The notes beneath the pieces were generated by a model that was given only the letters and a program-made list of their open reading frames with translations, was not told the DNA's origin and did no database searches. The translations under genes and the position numbers were made by a program. 36,113 bases of DNA, from contig JACDOG010000021.1 in NCBI GenBank assembly GCA_017656305.1, forward strand, positions 1 through 36,113, in the 5' to 3' direction. The DNA is from Thermoanaerobacteraceae bacterium (GTDB lineage Bacteria > Bacillota > JADQBR01). Each line of letters starts with the position of its first letter. Position 1 is the stretch's first letter. Below are positions 1 to 8,157 of this stretch, piece by piece.

Positions 1-170
1 CGGTTTGAATCATTTGAAGAGGCCGAGAAAGTTATCTCAGCGTGGATCAAATACTCAACGAAGAGCGGATGCATTCTCGGTTAGGTTACAGATCCCCAAA
101 GGCTTAACACCAGGAGTTCAGTCTTCGTAAAAATGTCACTTAAGGTGTTGACAAATTTGGGGTCACTACA
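1..170 (+). mobile_element. Right end of an IS3-family (IS150-like) element with frameshifted OrfB C-terminus
   Basis: The window opens inside an IS3-type transposase OrfB. Frame 1 gives RFESFEEAEKVISAWIKY up to about base 54, and the match continues in frame 3 from base 57 as NEERMHSRLGYRSPKGLTPG, stopping at 129-131. The join needs a 2-base shift, so this copy is broken. Downstream, 139-170 reads on the reverse strand as TGTAGTGACCCCAAATTTGT, which resembles the IS150-type terminal repeat (TGTactGACCCC). I take base 170 as the element's outer end. The left end lies outside the window. Confidence 0.7.
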
Positions 171-457
171 TTCTTTGATTTGTTCGTCTGAAACTGGGTT
201 GCCATGAATATCCACTGAATAGCCGGGAATGGGCCTGCCACCGCTATTATGGGCTTTGTGTTTACCCTTTTGCTTTAGGTGATAGTAATATGTGGAACGG
301 CTTATTCCTACAATACGTAATACTAAAGTTGCATGATAACCATGATTTATCCATTTTTGAGCAATATTTACTTCATCTTCAAGTGTGGGTTTGTTTTTTT
401 TTTTTTTAAGAGATCACGGAGAATTTCTTTAATACACAAGTTTTTTTTAGTTTTCAT
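171..457 (-). pseudogene. N-terminal relic of a second IS3-type transposase, cut by the element at 1-170
   Basis: On the minus strand from the ATG at 457, the reading begins MKTKKNLCIKEILRDLLKK. It then crosses a run of 14 A (394-407 as T on the plus strand). In frame it stops soon after. With a one-base slip it continues as a helix-turn-helix transposase N-terminus with GYHATLVLRIVGISRSTYYY and GRPIPGYSVDIHGNPVSDEQ, running straight into the IS end at 170. The pattern fits an IS3-type OrfB or HTH transposase interrupted by insertion of the other element. The A-tract could be a decay frameshift or an old slippage site. Confidence 0.6.
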
Positions 458-550
458 GCTACTAGGCAGGAACAGTAGATGAAAACTATTAGACAGGATA
501 TTTATTTTGAAGTGTTTTACAAACTTTATTATACAAGGGGGTAACTACCA

Positions 551-1468
551 ATGAAAGTACGCAAAGCCATAATACCAGCAGCAGGTCTTGGTACTAGATT
601 TTTACCTGCTACTAAAGCACAGCCTAAAGAAATGCTCCCTATAGTAGATAAGCCTACTATACAGTATATTATAGAAGAAGCTATTGAGTCAGGTATTGAG
701 GAAATACTTATTATAACTGGTAGAAATAAAAGGGCTATAGAAGACCACTTTGACAGATCTATAGAGCTTGAGCTTGAACTTGAAAAGAAAAATAAAAAAG
801 AGCTATTATCTTTAGTAAAAGATATTTCAAATATGGTAAATATCCATTACGTAAGACAAAAAGAACCTAAAGGATTAGGTCATGCTATAAATTGTGCTAG
901 AAGCTTTGTAGGAAATGAACCTTTTGCTGTGCTTCTAGGAGATGATATTGTCCATGCAGATAATAAGCCTTGCTTAAAGCAAATGATTGAAGTGTATGAA
1001 GAATATAAGACAACTGTACTAGGGGTGCAAGAAGTATCTAAAGAAGATGTGAATAAATATGGCATCGTTGAAGGAAAGCATATTGAGGGTAGAGTGTATA
1101 AGGTAAAGGGGTTAGTGGAAAAGCCATCTGTAGAAGAAGCACCTTCTAATGTTGCTATTTTAGGAAGGTATATTATCAATCCATCCATATTTGAAATATT
1201 AGAGCATACTAAGCCTGGAAAGGGTGGAGAGATACAGCTTACTGATGCATTAAAAGAGTTAGCTCAAAGAGAGGCTATGTATGCCTATAACTTTGAAGGT
1301 AAAAGATATGATGTTGGGAATAAACTTGGATTTTTAGAAGCTACCGTAGAATATGCATTGAGAAGAGAAGATTTGAGAGATGAATTTTTTAAATATTTGA
1401 TAAAGGTTATTGAAAGAGAAACGAAGAGCGTTGCATTAGATGAAGCTGCATTAACTGAAGAGGAATAG
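551..1468 (+). CDS. galU: UTP--glucose-1-phosphate uridylyltransferase
   Basis: This 305-residue cytoplasmic enzyme makes UDP-glucose from UTP and glucose-1-phosphate, the entry to surface polysaccharide and glycolipid synthesis. The N-terminal nucleotide-binding signature [19 protein letters not shown] (residues 12-30) is complete. VLLGDD near residue 128, VEKPS and the C-terminal [12 protein letters not shown] segment are also GalU hallmarks, and the length is normal. A GGGGG-type ribosome site (AAGGGGG) sits 9-10 bases before the ATG. The gene precedes a nucleotide-sugar dehydratase and a polymerase/ligase, so a capsule or glycan role is likely. Its coding sequence is clearly more A+T-rich (AGA, ATA, TTA codons frequent) than genes from about 3700 onward, and it lies beside IS debris, so recent acquisition is possible. 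The family call is secure. Confidence 0.95.
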   Translation: MKVRKAIIPAAGLGTRFLPATKAQPKEMLPIVDKPTIQYIIEEAIESGIEEILIITGRNKRAIEDHFDRSIELELELEKKNKKELLSLVKDISNMVNIHYVRQKEPKGLGHAINCARSFVGNEPFAVLLGDDIVHADNKPCLKQMIEVYEEYKTTVLGVQEVSKEDVNKYGIVEGKHIEGRVYKVKGLVEKPSVEEAPSNVAILGRYIINPSIFEILEHTKPGKGGEIQLTDALKELAQREAMYAYNFEGKRYDVGNKLGFLEATVEYALRREDLRDEFFKYLIKVIERETKSVALDEAALTEEE

Positions 1469-1525
1469 ATAATAAATGGATATAACCTACTTATCAAATT
1501 TGCATTTAATACTTAACGCTTGGTA

Positions 1526-1550
1526 GGAAATAAGTGCATTATTTCCTGTT
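1526..1550 (+). terminator. Possible terminator after galU
   Basis: GGAAATAA and TTATTTCC form an 8-bp stem with a 5-nt loop, followed by TGTTTTC and then a T-rich stretch at 1559-1566. The stem is A+T-rich, so the call is moderate. Confidence 0.4.
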
Positions 1551-1659
1551 TTCAAAAGTTTTTTTGATTAACTTGTTCTTTAAATTCGGCTTTATAAAAA
1601 TTCAAATAAGTGTCTTAATGGCTAAAATCTTTGGGGACTAATAGATTGAGGTGTGAGGT

Positions 1660-3516
1660 ATGAGTAAGTATAAACGTATAGGAGCTTTAATACTTATAGA
1701 TGCTGTACTCGTAAACATAGCTTTTTACTTGGCACTAATAATTAGGTTTGATGGCTATGTGGAAATTCCGGCACAGTTTATTGAATCCTTTTATAGTTTA
1801 GCTCCTATTTTTACAGTTATTGCAATTTTATGTTTTTATGCTTTGGGGCTGTATAAGCGCCTGTGGCAGTATGCCAGCATTGGCGAATTGGTTGTAATTA
1901 TCAGTGCTGTCAGTATTGCTGCTGCAGTAAAAGTTTCAGTGACTTACTTTATTATGGAAGGCGGCAGGCTGCCGCTGCCGCGTGGTGTTATAGTCCTGGA
2001 CTGGATGTTAAATGTTCTTTTAATTGGTGGTTCGCGCCTAGGCTGGAGGTTGTTTAGAGATTATGGGTTGAACTTAAACCAGCCTAAAGGTGGAAAGCCC
2101 ATACTCATCGTCGGTGCCGGAGATGCGGGAGTACTTGTAGCAAAAGAGCTTAAGAATCATTTTAATGGACAGATTAACCTGGTGGGTTTTGTGGATGATG
2201 ACCCGGCAAAGCAGGATCTAAAAATTCTTGGTGCTCCGGTGCTTGGTACAAGGCACGATATACCGGATTTGGTAAAACGGTACAATATACAGGAAATCAT
2301 TTTGGCCATTCCTTCAGCTGAGGGTAAAGTGAAACGGGAAATAGTGGATATTTGTTATGAAACCGAAGCGGAAGTGAAGACTTTACCGGGGATGTATGAT
2401 TTGATTGAAGGCAATGTGACGGTTAACCAGATCAGGGACGTTCAGGTAGAGGATTTATTGGGCAGGGAGCCGGTCAGGGTTGATCTTGAAAGTATTTCAC
2501 AGTATTTACATGAACAAGTTGTCCTGGTAACCGGTGCCGGCGGTTCTATCGGGTCCGAGCTGTGCCGCCAGATTCTGAAGTTTTCACCCAAGAAACTGCT
2601 GTTATTAGATATCTGTGAAAACAACGTTTATGATATAGAGCTGGAGTTAAAGAAAAATAGCCCTCATGCTGAACTGTATCCATTAGTGAAGGATATTCGG
2701 GATAGAGAGGCAATTGAGCAAGTATTTAAGTTATATAGGCCGGATGTAGTTTTCCATGCTGCGGCGCATAAGCATGTACCTCTAATGGAAGCTAATCCGG
2801 AAGAAGCAATCAAGAACAATGTTATGGGTACATATAATGTGGCCCGGGCTGCTGATTTATTTGGGGCAAAGAAGTTTGTCTTGATATCCACGGATAAAGC
2901 CGTAAATCCTACAAGTGTCATGGGTGCTTCCAAGCGAGTGGCTGAAATGGTTATTCAGCATTTTGATAAGACCAGTGCCACCAACTTTGTAGCCGTCAGG
3001 TTTGGCAATGTGCTGGGCAGCAGGGGCAGTGTAGTTCCTCTGTTTAAGAAGCAGATTGCTGAAGGTGGCCCCGTTACAGTTACCCATGAAGACATGGTAA
3101 GATACTTCATGACTATTCCCGAAGCTGTGCAGCTTGTGATACAGGCCGGTGCCATGGCAAAAGGTGGCGAAATTTTTATTCTTGATATGGGTGAACCGGT
3201 GAAAATTATGGATTTAGCTAAAAGTTTAATTAAGCTTTCGGGATTTGAACCGGGTGAAGATATTGAAATTGTTATAACTGGAATAAGGCCTGGCGAAAAG
3301 CTGTATGAAGAACTATTGACCGATGAGGAAGGAGTTAACGCCACTACTCATAAGCGGATATTTGTGGCCAAACCCGGTAAACTTGATGAACGTCTAATTG
3401 AAGAAATTGAGTACAATCTTATCAGGGGTAATTTACCGCAGAATGAATATGAGACGGAATTATTCCTGCAAAAGTTTATTCCTGAATTTAGAAAGGTTGA
3501 AAAAATGACTGGTTAA
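1660..3516 (+). CDS. Membrane nucleotide-sugar 4,6-dehydratase, CapD/PglF/WbpM family
   Basis: The 618-residue protein starts with about four membrane segments (residues 5-125). A first Rossmann-like domain follows with ILIVGAGDAGVLVAKEL near residue 146, then an extended-SDR domain with VTGAGGSIGSELC near 288. The active-site region ISTDKAVNPTSVMGASKRVA keeps the Met-x3-Lys pair typical of the large membrane dehydratases in place of the usual Tyr-x3-Lys. These enzymes convert UDP-GlcNAc (or a related sugar) to the 4-keto-6-deoxy intermediate for capsule, flagellin or bacillosamine-type glycans; the exact substrate cannot be read from sequence. Full length. The start is supported by a GTGAGGT site just upstream, and a hairpin terminator follows. 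Confidence 0.9.
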   Translation: MSKYKRIGALILIDAVLVNIAFYLALIIRFDGYVEIPAQFIESFYSLAPIFTVIAILCFYALGLYKRLWQYASIGELVVIISAVSIAAAVKVSVTYFIMEGGRLPLPRGVIVLDWMLNVLLIGGSRLGWRLFRDYGLNLNQPKGGKPILIVGAGDAGVLVAKELKNHFNGQINLVGFVDDDPAKQDLKILGAPVLGTRHDIPDLVKRYNIQEIILAIPSAEGKVKREIVDICYETEAEVKTLPGMYDLIEGNVTVNQIRDVQVEDLLGREPVRVDLESISQYLHEQVVLVTGAGGSIGSELCRQILKFSPKKLLLLDICENNVYDIELELKKNSPHAELYPLVKDIRDREAIEQVFKLYRPDVVFHAAAHKHVPLMEANPEEAIKNNVMGTYNVARAADLFGAKKFVLISTDKAVNPTSVMGASKRVAEMVIQHFDKTSATNFVAVRFGNVLGSRGSVVPLFKKQIAEGGPVTVTHEDMVRYFMTIPEAVQLVIQAGAMAKGGEIFILDMGEPVKIMDLAKSLIKLSGFEPGEDIEIVITGIRPGEKLYEELLTDEEGVNATTHKRIFVAKPGKLDERLIEEIEYNLIRGNLPQNEYETELFLQKFIPEFRKVEKMTG

Positions 3517-3520
3517 CAGG

Positions 3521-3552
3521 TGCCCTCGCATGTGCGGGGGTTTATTTTTTAT
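3521..3552 (+). terminator. Rho-independent terminator after the dehydratase gene
   Basis: CCCTCGCA and TGCGGGGG pair around a very short loop and are followed by TTTATTTTTT. Confidence 0.75.
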
Positions 3553-3671
3553 TATGTGGATAACTCTTGAGTCCTGAAAACCGTATGAAATAAAGTTTCT
3601 TGATAAGCAGGAATATATTCGGGAGAGGTAGAACTTTGTCTGGTGGACTTTAGGAAGAAGGGGACGAGGGT

Positions 3672-5987
3672 ATGGAACATACTAAAGAAAATGCATCTTA
3701 TTGGCTGGCATTTGTCTTATTTGGACTACTTTTATTTTTACCGGCATATTATAGAGGATTATTTTTTCCGGTGGAGCAGTCCTGGGCGCTTCTGGGAGCG
3801 TCGGTGATTGCGGCGGTTACGTATTTTTGGAAGCTCAGCCGGAGAGATTTGTCCCTGGGAAATAAGATGCTGGACTATCATGTGCTGGGTCTGCTGGTGG
3901 TATATGTCATTGCCTTTTTTGGGGCTGCAAGCCCACGGCTGGCCATTCAGGAAATAGTCAAGGTGGCCCTGTATGTATATGTCTTTTGGCTGGCGGCCAA
4001 TTTAGGCAAGGACAGGCTCAAGATAAAGTACTTGTTAAATGTGATTTATGTCAGTGCTGTGGGTGTGGCTTTGGCCGGGTTTTTGACTGCCGTGGAAGTT
4101 ATTCATATTAACGATGGTTTTATCAGGGGACGGGTTTTTTCCACTCTGCAGTATCCCAATGCTACGGCCAGTTTGCTGGCGGCAGTGAGCTTTATCGGTC
4201 TTTATCTGTGGTATAAGGGCAATACCTGGCAGCGGTACCTGTATGCTGCCGGTAATTACCTGCTGCTGATTATCTTCTTGACTACCAATTCCCGCGGCGG
4301 GTTCTTGGTTTACCTGCCGGCGGTGCTGTTTTTCTTTGTGGGCTTCAAGAAGCGCTGGTGGGCTGTTTACCACTGGGGCTTTGCCATGCTGGGCGCCTTT
4401 GTGGCCAATTATAAGCTGATACCGTTGATACTGGAGAAAAACTACGGGGGCGCCTGGGCCTGGCTGTTGCTGGGTATGTTGGTGGCCCTGGTGGGACAGG
4501 CTATTCTGGATGCTGCGGGGAAATTTACCGACCGGGACAGGTTTGTTGCCTTTGTCAGCTATGCAGTGATTTTGGCAGTGGCAGTGGCGGTGATTTTTGC
4601 CGCGGGCATGGTGCTGCAGGCGGATAAAGGTATGTTGGAGGACAATGTCTTAAGCAAGGTACTGCCCGGCAATTTCCTGACGCGCATTAAAAATATCAGC
4701 TTGGAAGACCGCAGCAGCCTCAGCAGGCTTTACTGGATGAAGGACAGCTTCAAGCTGATCAAAGAGCATCCTTTGTTTGGCCTGGGCGGCGGTGCCTGGG
4801 AAAGTTCCTACAGGCGCATTCAGAGTTACGGGTACAGCTCCACCCAGGTGCACAACCACTGGCTGCAGATGTGGACGGAGATAGGTACCGTTGGTATCCT
4901 GGTGCTGATTGGTATTTGGTTCTACTTTTTCTACACGGCCTGGAAGAATTACCGGGAGGGAGATTTGGAGGTAAAGCTGTTGCAGTGGGCACTGGTGTCT
5001 GCGGCGGTTATGCTTATAGTACACGCCTTTATTGATTTTGACCTGGCTCTTTCTGCCGTGTCCATTGTCCTTTGGAGCTGTATCGGCTTTACCCGGGCTT
5101 TGGAGAAATTGCGGCTGGGCGAGCCGCTGCCCATCTCCAGGAAAAAGTTTGACAGTGTCAGGATGTATTATGTTGCCGGCGTGGCGGTATTTGTGCTGGC
5201 CACTGTGGTGCTTTCTTCCACCTTGCTGCTGGGCAACAGCTACGCTCAGGAAGCTGTCAGGGCCTTCAAGGCAAAGAATCTGGACAGGGCCTTGATAAAT
5301 TTTGAAAAGGCCACCACCTTTGATCCCTGGACGGTCAATTATCATTTGGACCTGGCAAAAATCTACATGATGCAGGGCAAGAAGGAACAGGGATTTGCAG
5401 AGGTGGAAAAGGCGGTAGGCCTGGAAAAGTATGACCCCAAGGTTTGGACCAGTGCGGCGGATATCATGTGGCGGGAAGGGCGCCTGCAGGATGCCGTCCG
5501 CTATATGGAACAGGCCCGGGCTAACGGCCCGTGGATGAAGGCCAACTGGGACAACCTGCTGCGGATGTATGTAATAGGCGGTATCAACCTGGTGCAGCGC
5601 GGCAAGCTGCAGGAGGCCGCCGAGTTCTTTGAAAGGGCTGCCGGGATGCCCGAAGAAATGGAAAAGCAGTACGAAAGCCTGACGGAAACGGAAAAGCGCC
5701 TCTGGGTAACCCGGACCAACCCGCGCCTCATACCGCAGCCCTTTGACAGGCTCAATCAGGGTGTTGCTGAATACTTCCTGGGCCGGTGGCAGCAGGCGGA
5801 AAAACACCTGAATGCCGGGCTGAAGGATAAGGAACACCAGTGGGAGGCCTATCTCTGGCTGGCGGTGCTCAAATCCAACCAGGGCCAGGAGCAAAAAGCG
5901 GATGAGTACATGGCCAGGGCTATTAAACTGGAGCCCCGCGTTGCCAAGGATTACGACCGCCTAAAAAGCTTACCCATATTGAAATAA
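3672..5987 (+). CDS. O-antigen ligase/polymerase-like membrane protein with C-terminal TPRs
   Basis: The 771-residue protein has about a dozen hydrophobic segments in its first 510 residues. Wzy_C/O-antigen-ligase-type features include TLQYPNATAS near 155, TTNSRGGFLVYLPA near 205 and a large loop with HPLFGLGGGAWES and HNHWLQMWTEIG near 365-405, followed by further helices. From about residue 530 it becomes soluble with TPR-like repeats (AVRAFKAKNLDRALINFEKA, EYFLGRWQQAEKHLNAGL). In Firmicutes this architecture is thought to polymerise or ligate surface glycans, or to glycosylate proteins at the outer membrane face. The substrate is unknown. An AGGGGACGAGGG region precedes the ATG. The stop is followed directly by a palindromic repeat and then a terminator. 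Confidence 0.82.
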   Translation: MEHTKENASYWLAFVLFGLLLFLPAYYRGLFFPVEQSWALLGASVIAAVTYFWKLSRRDLSLGNKMLDYHVLGLLVVYVIAFFGAASPRLAIQEIVKVALYVYVFWLAANLGKDRLKIKYLLNVIYVSAVGVALAGFLTAVEVIHINDGFIRGRVFSTLQYPNATASLLAAVSFIGLYLWYKGNTWQRYLYAAGNYLLLIIFLTTNSRGGFLVYLPAVLFFFVGFKKRWWAVYHWGFAMLGAFVANYKLIPLILEKNYGGAWAWLLLGMLVALVGQAILDAAGKFTDRDRFVAFVSYAVILAVAVAVIFAAGMVLQADKGMLEDNVLSKVLPGNFLTRIKNISLEDRSSLSRLYWMKDSFKLIKEHPLFGLGGGAWESSYRRIQSYGYSSTQVHNHWLQMWTEIGTVGILVLIGIWFYFFYTAWKNYREGDLEVKLLQWALVSAAVMLIVHAFIDFDLALSAVSIVLWSCIGFTRALEKLRLGEPLPISRKKFDSVRMYYVAGVAVFVLATVVLSSTLLLGNSYAQEAVRAFKAKNLDRALINFEKATTFDPWTVNYHLDLAKIYMMQGKKEQGFAEVEKAVGLEKYDPKVWTSAADIMWREGRLQDAVRYMEQARANGPWMKANWDNLLRMYVIGGINLVQRGKLQEAAEFFERAAGMPEEMEKQYESLTETEKRLWVTRTNPRLIPQPFDRLNQGVAEYFLGRWQQAEKHLNAGLKDKEHQWEAYLWLAVLKSNQGQEQKADEYMARAIKLEPRVAKDYDRLKSLPILK

Positions 5988-6022
5988 AATTCACATTGGG
6001 GACGGTTCTGGATGTGAATTTT
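5988..6022 (+). repeat. Palindromic repeat copy 1 (GGGGACGGTTCT family)
   Basis: The arms AATTCACAT and ATGTGAATT flank a core of GGGGACGGTTCT(GG). It abuts the stop codon of the preceding gene. Ten copies of this element lie between here and 13220. Confidence 0.9.
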
Positions 6023-6025
6023 TGA

Positions 6026-6056
6026 GGTCTGCTTTGTGGAAAGCAGGCCTTTTTTA
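6026..6056 (+). terminator. Terminator of the O-antigen-ligase-like gene
   Basis: GGTCTGCTTT and AAAGCAGGCC form a 10-bp stem (one G-T pair) with loop GTGG, followed by TTTTTT. Confidence 0.85.
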
Positions 6057-6059
6057 ATG

Positions 6060-6230
6060 CGTGTCCCGTATCGGCCGGGGAACGGACCATCCGTCCCAGA
6101 CCGAAGGTTGCAGCCAGCATGGTTGGCAGGATGGCGGTGCCCAGGATGATGTTGACCGTACCGGCGGCAACGTCAGGCCTTTGGCATTTAGAGCGGCTAC
6201 CATGGGCTTACCTCTTCCCGCAGGCTGCCT
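6060..6230 (-). pseudogene. Possible relic of a membrane-protein gene
   Basis: Between two repeat copies the minus strand reads AAGTVNIILGTAILPTMLAA and then TFGLGRMVRSPADTG, a plausible hydrophobic protein segment. The upstream part is only continuous in another frame (GKPMVAALNAKGL), and no start is available. It looks like a frameshifted fragment stranded by repeat insertions. I do not recognise the parent family, and chance coding potential is possible. Confidence 0.25.
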
Positions 6231-6232
6231 GT

Positions 6233-6267
6233 AATTCACATTTGGGGACGGTTCTGGATGTGAATTT
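6233..6267 (+). repeat. Palindromic repeat copy 2
   Basis: Same element as at 5988, with AATTCACATTTGGGGACGGT, then TCTGGATGTGAATTT. It has one extra T in the left arm. Confidence 0.9.
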
Positions 6268-6301
6268 GAGCAGAATACACTGTAAGGCAGAGTCCGACTT
6301 T

Positions 6302-6330
6302 TTGTGCACAAAATGAAGTAGTTGTAAATA
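6302..6330 (+). promoter_or_regulatory. Possible promoter of the first HesB-like selenoprotein gene
   Basis: TTGTGC (6302-6307), a 17-base spacer and TAAATA (6325-6330) are placed 30 bases before the start. Both hexamers deviate from consensus. Confidence 0.35.
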
Positions 6331-6359
6331 GAATGGTTTTGGGAAAGGAGTTGGGAACG

Positions 6360-6647
6360 GTGGTGGAAATCAGGCTTACCCAAGAGGCCAGAGAACATAT
6401 ACGTAACAACGGCGGGGATGTCACCGTGCGCCTGGTGCCCATCGGCTGATGCGGGGTGCGGCTGGAGCCTACCGTGTATGTAGGCGTTCCCGAAAATGAG
6501 GATGAGGTCGTTTTCAGGAAGGTTGTGGTCGGAGAGATTAGCGTGTACATTCCGGAAAATTTGGATGCCGGGCCGGGAGGTATCGTCATATCCTACCATC
6601 CTTACAGCTGGCTGAATAAATTACGGGTGTACGGAGTCAGGGTTTAG
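6360..6647 (+). CDS. HesB-like (CC/Se motif) small selenoprotein, copy 1
   Basis: This is a 95-residue protein if the in-frame TGA at 6447-6449 (codon 30) is read as selenocysteine. The frame runs from GTG 6360 (or GTG 6363), after GGAAAGGAG at 6341-6349, to TAG 6645-6647. Sec sits in VRLVPIG-Sec-CGVRLEPTV, followed directly by Cys, a Sec-Cys pair. The family is the small IscA/HesB-like (seleno)proteins. They are known as selenoproteins in anaerobes, with Cys-Cys in other members; their biochemical role is unresolved. The next two copies at 9404 and 9827 share the same layout, including PTV-VG straight after the Sec, which makes a sequencing error or chance stop very unlikely. Standard gene callers would see only the C-terminal half from 6456. 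Confidence 0.88.
6447..6492 (+). promoter_or_regulatory. SECIS-like element of HesB-like copy 1
   Basis: The UGA is followed after 17 nt by GCCTAC, the loop CGTGTAT (6473-6479) and GTAGGC. The lower pairing GGA/TCC is separated by a 2-nt bulge. Distance and shape suit a bacterial SECIS read by SelB. Confidence 0.65.
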
Positions 6648-6654
6648 TCACTTC

Positions 6655-6684
6655 CGAGCCTGGTGCCGGGCTTTTTTTTTTTTT
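6655..6684 (+). terminator. Terminator after HesB-like copy 1
   Basis: AGCCTGG and CCGGGCT form the stem and are followed by a run of 12 T. The T-run is read as Phe codons if the next ORF is wrongly extended upstream. Confidence 0.75.
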
Positions 6685-6788
6685 GTGAAAAAAGAATAGC
6701 AGGAAAAAGTAGGAATTTGTGCTTGTGGTGTAAAAATATTTTTAAAGACATTTATCAGTTCAAGGTAGCGAAGGTGGGGGAAGTCATT

Positions 6789-8090
6789 ATGGCACGGCAT
6801 TTGGTAAGGGAAGTTTACTCTGAATTAAATCATCTGGTTTTATTCCGGAGCATTGCTGAGGATTGTCTGGTAAGAAAAGCAAGCAACCTCATGAAGCTGT
6901 ATCTGGACGGAAACGGCGGCCTGGATGCCCTGTATTATGAAATCTGTCATGACCTAATCAGCATAGCCTGGGAAGAGGGTTTAAGCGGAGATTTATGGAA
7001 GGAATACCTGCTGCGGCTGATTATTCTGGATGAAAATGCCTTCAGTTTAACCTGTGAGCGGTCGGCGGACGGCATTAGCAGGAGCCTGTCCGAGGCGGCT
7101 TTACATGACTTGAATATCTTGAAAAAGTGGTACTTGATGGACTGGGGCAGGTTGAGAAAAGGCACCGGAAGCAATACGGCGGATTTTATAACTGATTTTC
7201 AGATGGACAGCGGTAGGACCGGAAGGGAAGACGGCAGGTACCGGGCGGTGAGACGGGCTTTCACAGAAGACAAACCTGTTGAGGAAATATTAAAGGTGCT
7301 GCAGGACTACTACCAGGGTACCGGCTGTGGGGAGATGGGGTTGTACCGGGCCTTCCGCTGGGAAGAGGGCAGGGGCCTGGTGCCCGTCAAACACCCGGAC
7401 CCCGTAACTTTCGACGACCTCATCGGGTACGAAAAGCAAAAAGAGACCCTGGTGGACAATACCGAAGCCTTTATCAACGGTGCTCCGGCCAACAACCTGC
7501 TGTTATTCGGCGACCGGGGTACCGGCAAGTCGTCTTCGGTAAAGGCGCTGGTGAACAAATATTTTGCCCGGGGCCTGCGGCTGATTGAACTGCCCAAGCA
7601 CCAGCTGGTTTATTTCCCGGATATACTGGCGGCCATCAGGAGCCGGGGACTGCGCTTTATTATCTTCATCGATGACCTGTCCTTTGAGGATTTTGAAACA
7701 GAGTATAAATACCTGAAGGCTGTTATTGAGGGCAGCGTGGAAGCGAGGCCGGACAATGTCCTGATTTACGCCACGTCCAACAGACGGCACCTGATTAAGG
7801 AAAGCTGGAAGGACCGTGAGGGCGATGATGTGCATGTTGCCGATTCCCTGCAGGAAAAGCTGTCCCTGGTGGACCGTTTCGGGGTGACCATTACCTACAC
7901 CTCTCCTGACCAGGAGGAATACCTGGAAATAGTCCGGGGACTGGCCCGGAAGCACAACATCGAGATGCCGGAAGACGAGTTAACAGAACAGGCCCTGCAG
8001 TGGGTCATGTGGCACAACGGCCGCTCCGGCCGCACTGCCCAGCAGTTTATCAATTACCTGCTAGGCAATTCACATCGGGGACGGTTCTGA
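6789..8090 (+). CDS. DUF815-family AAA-type ATPase
   Basis: The 433-residue ATP-binding protein has a poorly conserved N-terminal half and an ATPase half. The Walker A is LLLFGDRGTGKSSSVKAL (about residues 236-253), the Walker B is FIIFIDDLSFEDFE (near 292) and the sensor-like segment is NVLIYATSNRRHL. This matches DUF815, a widespread family of unknown role. I chose ATG 6789 (GTGGGGG upstream) over the longer frame, whose N-terminus would translate the preceding terminator. The last residues (NSHRGRF) and the TGA come from a palindromic repeat inserted at the 3' end, so the native C-terminus has been replaced. Confidence 0.85.
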   Translation: MARHLVREVYSELNHLVLFRSIAEDCLVRKASNLMKLYLDGNGGLDALYYEICHDLISIAWEEGLSGDLWKEYLLRLIILDENAFSLTCERSADGISRSLSEAALHDLNILKKWYLMDWGRLRKGTGSNTADFITDFQMDSGRTGREDGRYRAVRRAFTEDKPVEEILKVLQDYYQGTGCGEMGLYRAFRWEEGRGLVPVKHPDPVTFDDLIGYEKQKETLVDNTEAFINGAPANNLLLFGDRGTGKSSSVKALVNKYFARGLRLIELPKHQLVYFPDILAAIRSRGLRFIIFIDDLSFEDFETEYKYLKAVIEGSVEARPDNVLIYATSNRRHLIKESWKDREGDDVHVADSLQEKLSLVDRFGVTITYTSPDQEEYLEIVRGLARKHNIEMPEDELTEQALQWVMWHNGRSGRTAQQFINYLLGNSHRGRF

Positions 8091-8103
8091 ATGTGAATTT
8101 TTT
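8067..8103 (+). repeat. Palindromic repeat copy 3, overlapping the end of the DUF815 gene
   Basis: The arms AATTCACAT and ATGTGAATT flank CGGGGACGGTTCTGA. The TGA inside the core is used as the stop codon of the upstream gene. Confidence 0.92.
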
Positions 8104-8157
8104 GGGCATTATTTTTGCTTAAATGTGAAGATGAAGCAAATTGGGAGAGGTGATAGC

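Noticed and set aside
4650-5894. 414-codon minus-strand ORF opposite the O-antigen-ligase-like gene
   Set aside because: It is rich in Gln, His and Pro, has no domain, and lies entirely under a well-supported gene, so it is a codon-bias shadow.
6663-6788. Longer N-terminus of the DUF815 protein
   Set aside because: It would translate a terminator T-run (Phe-rich) and lacks a ribosome site; ATG 6789 has one.
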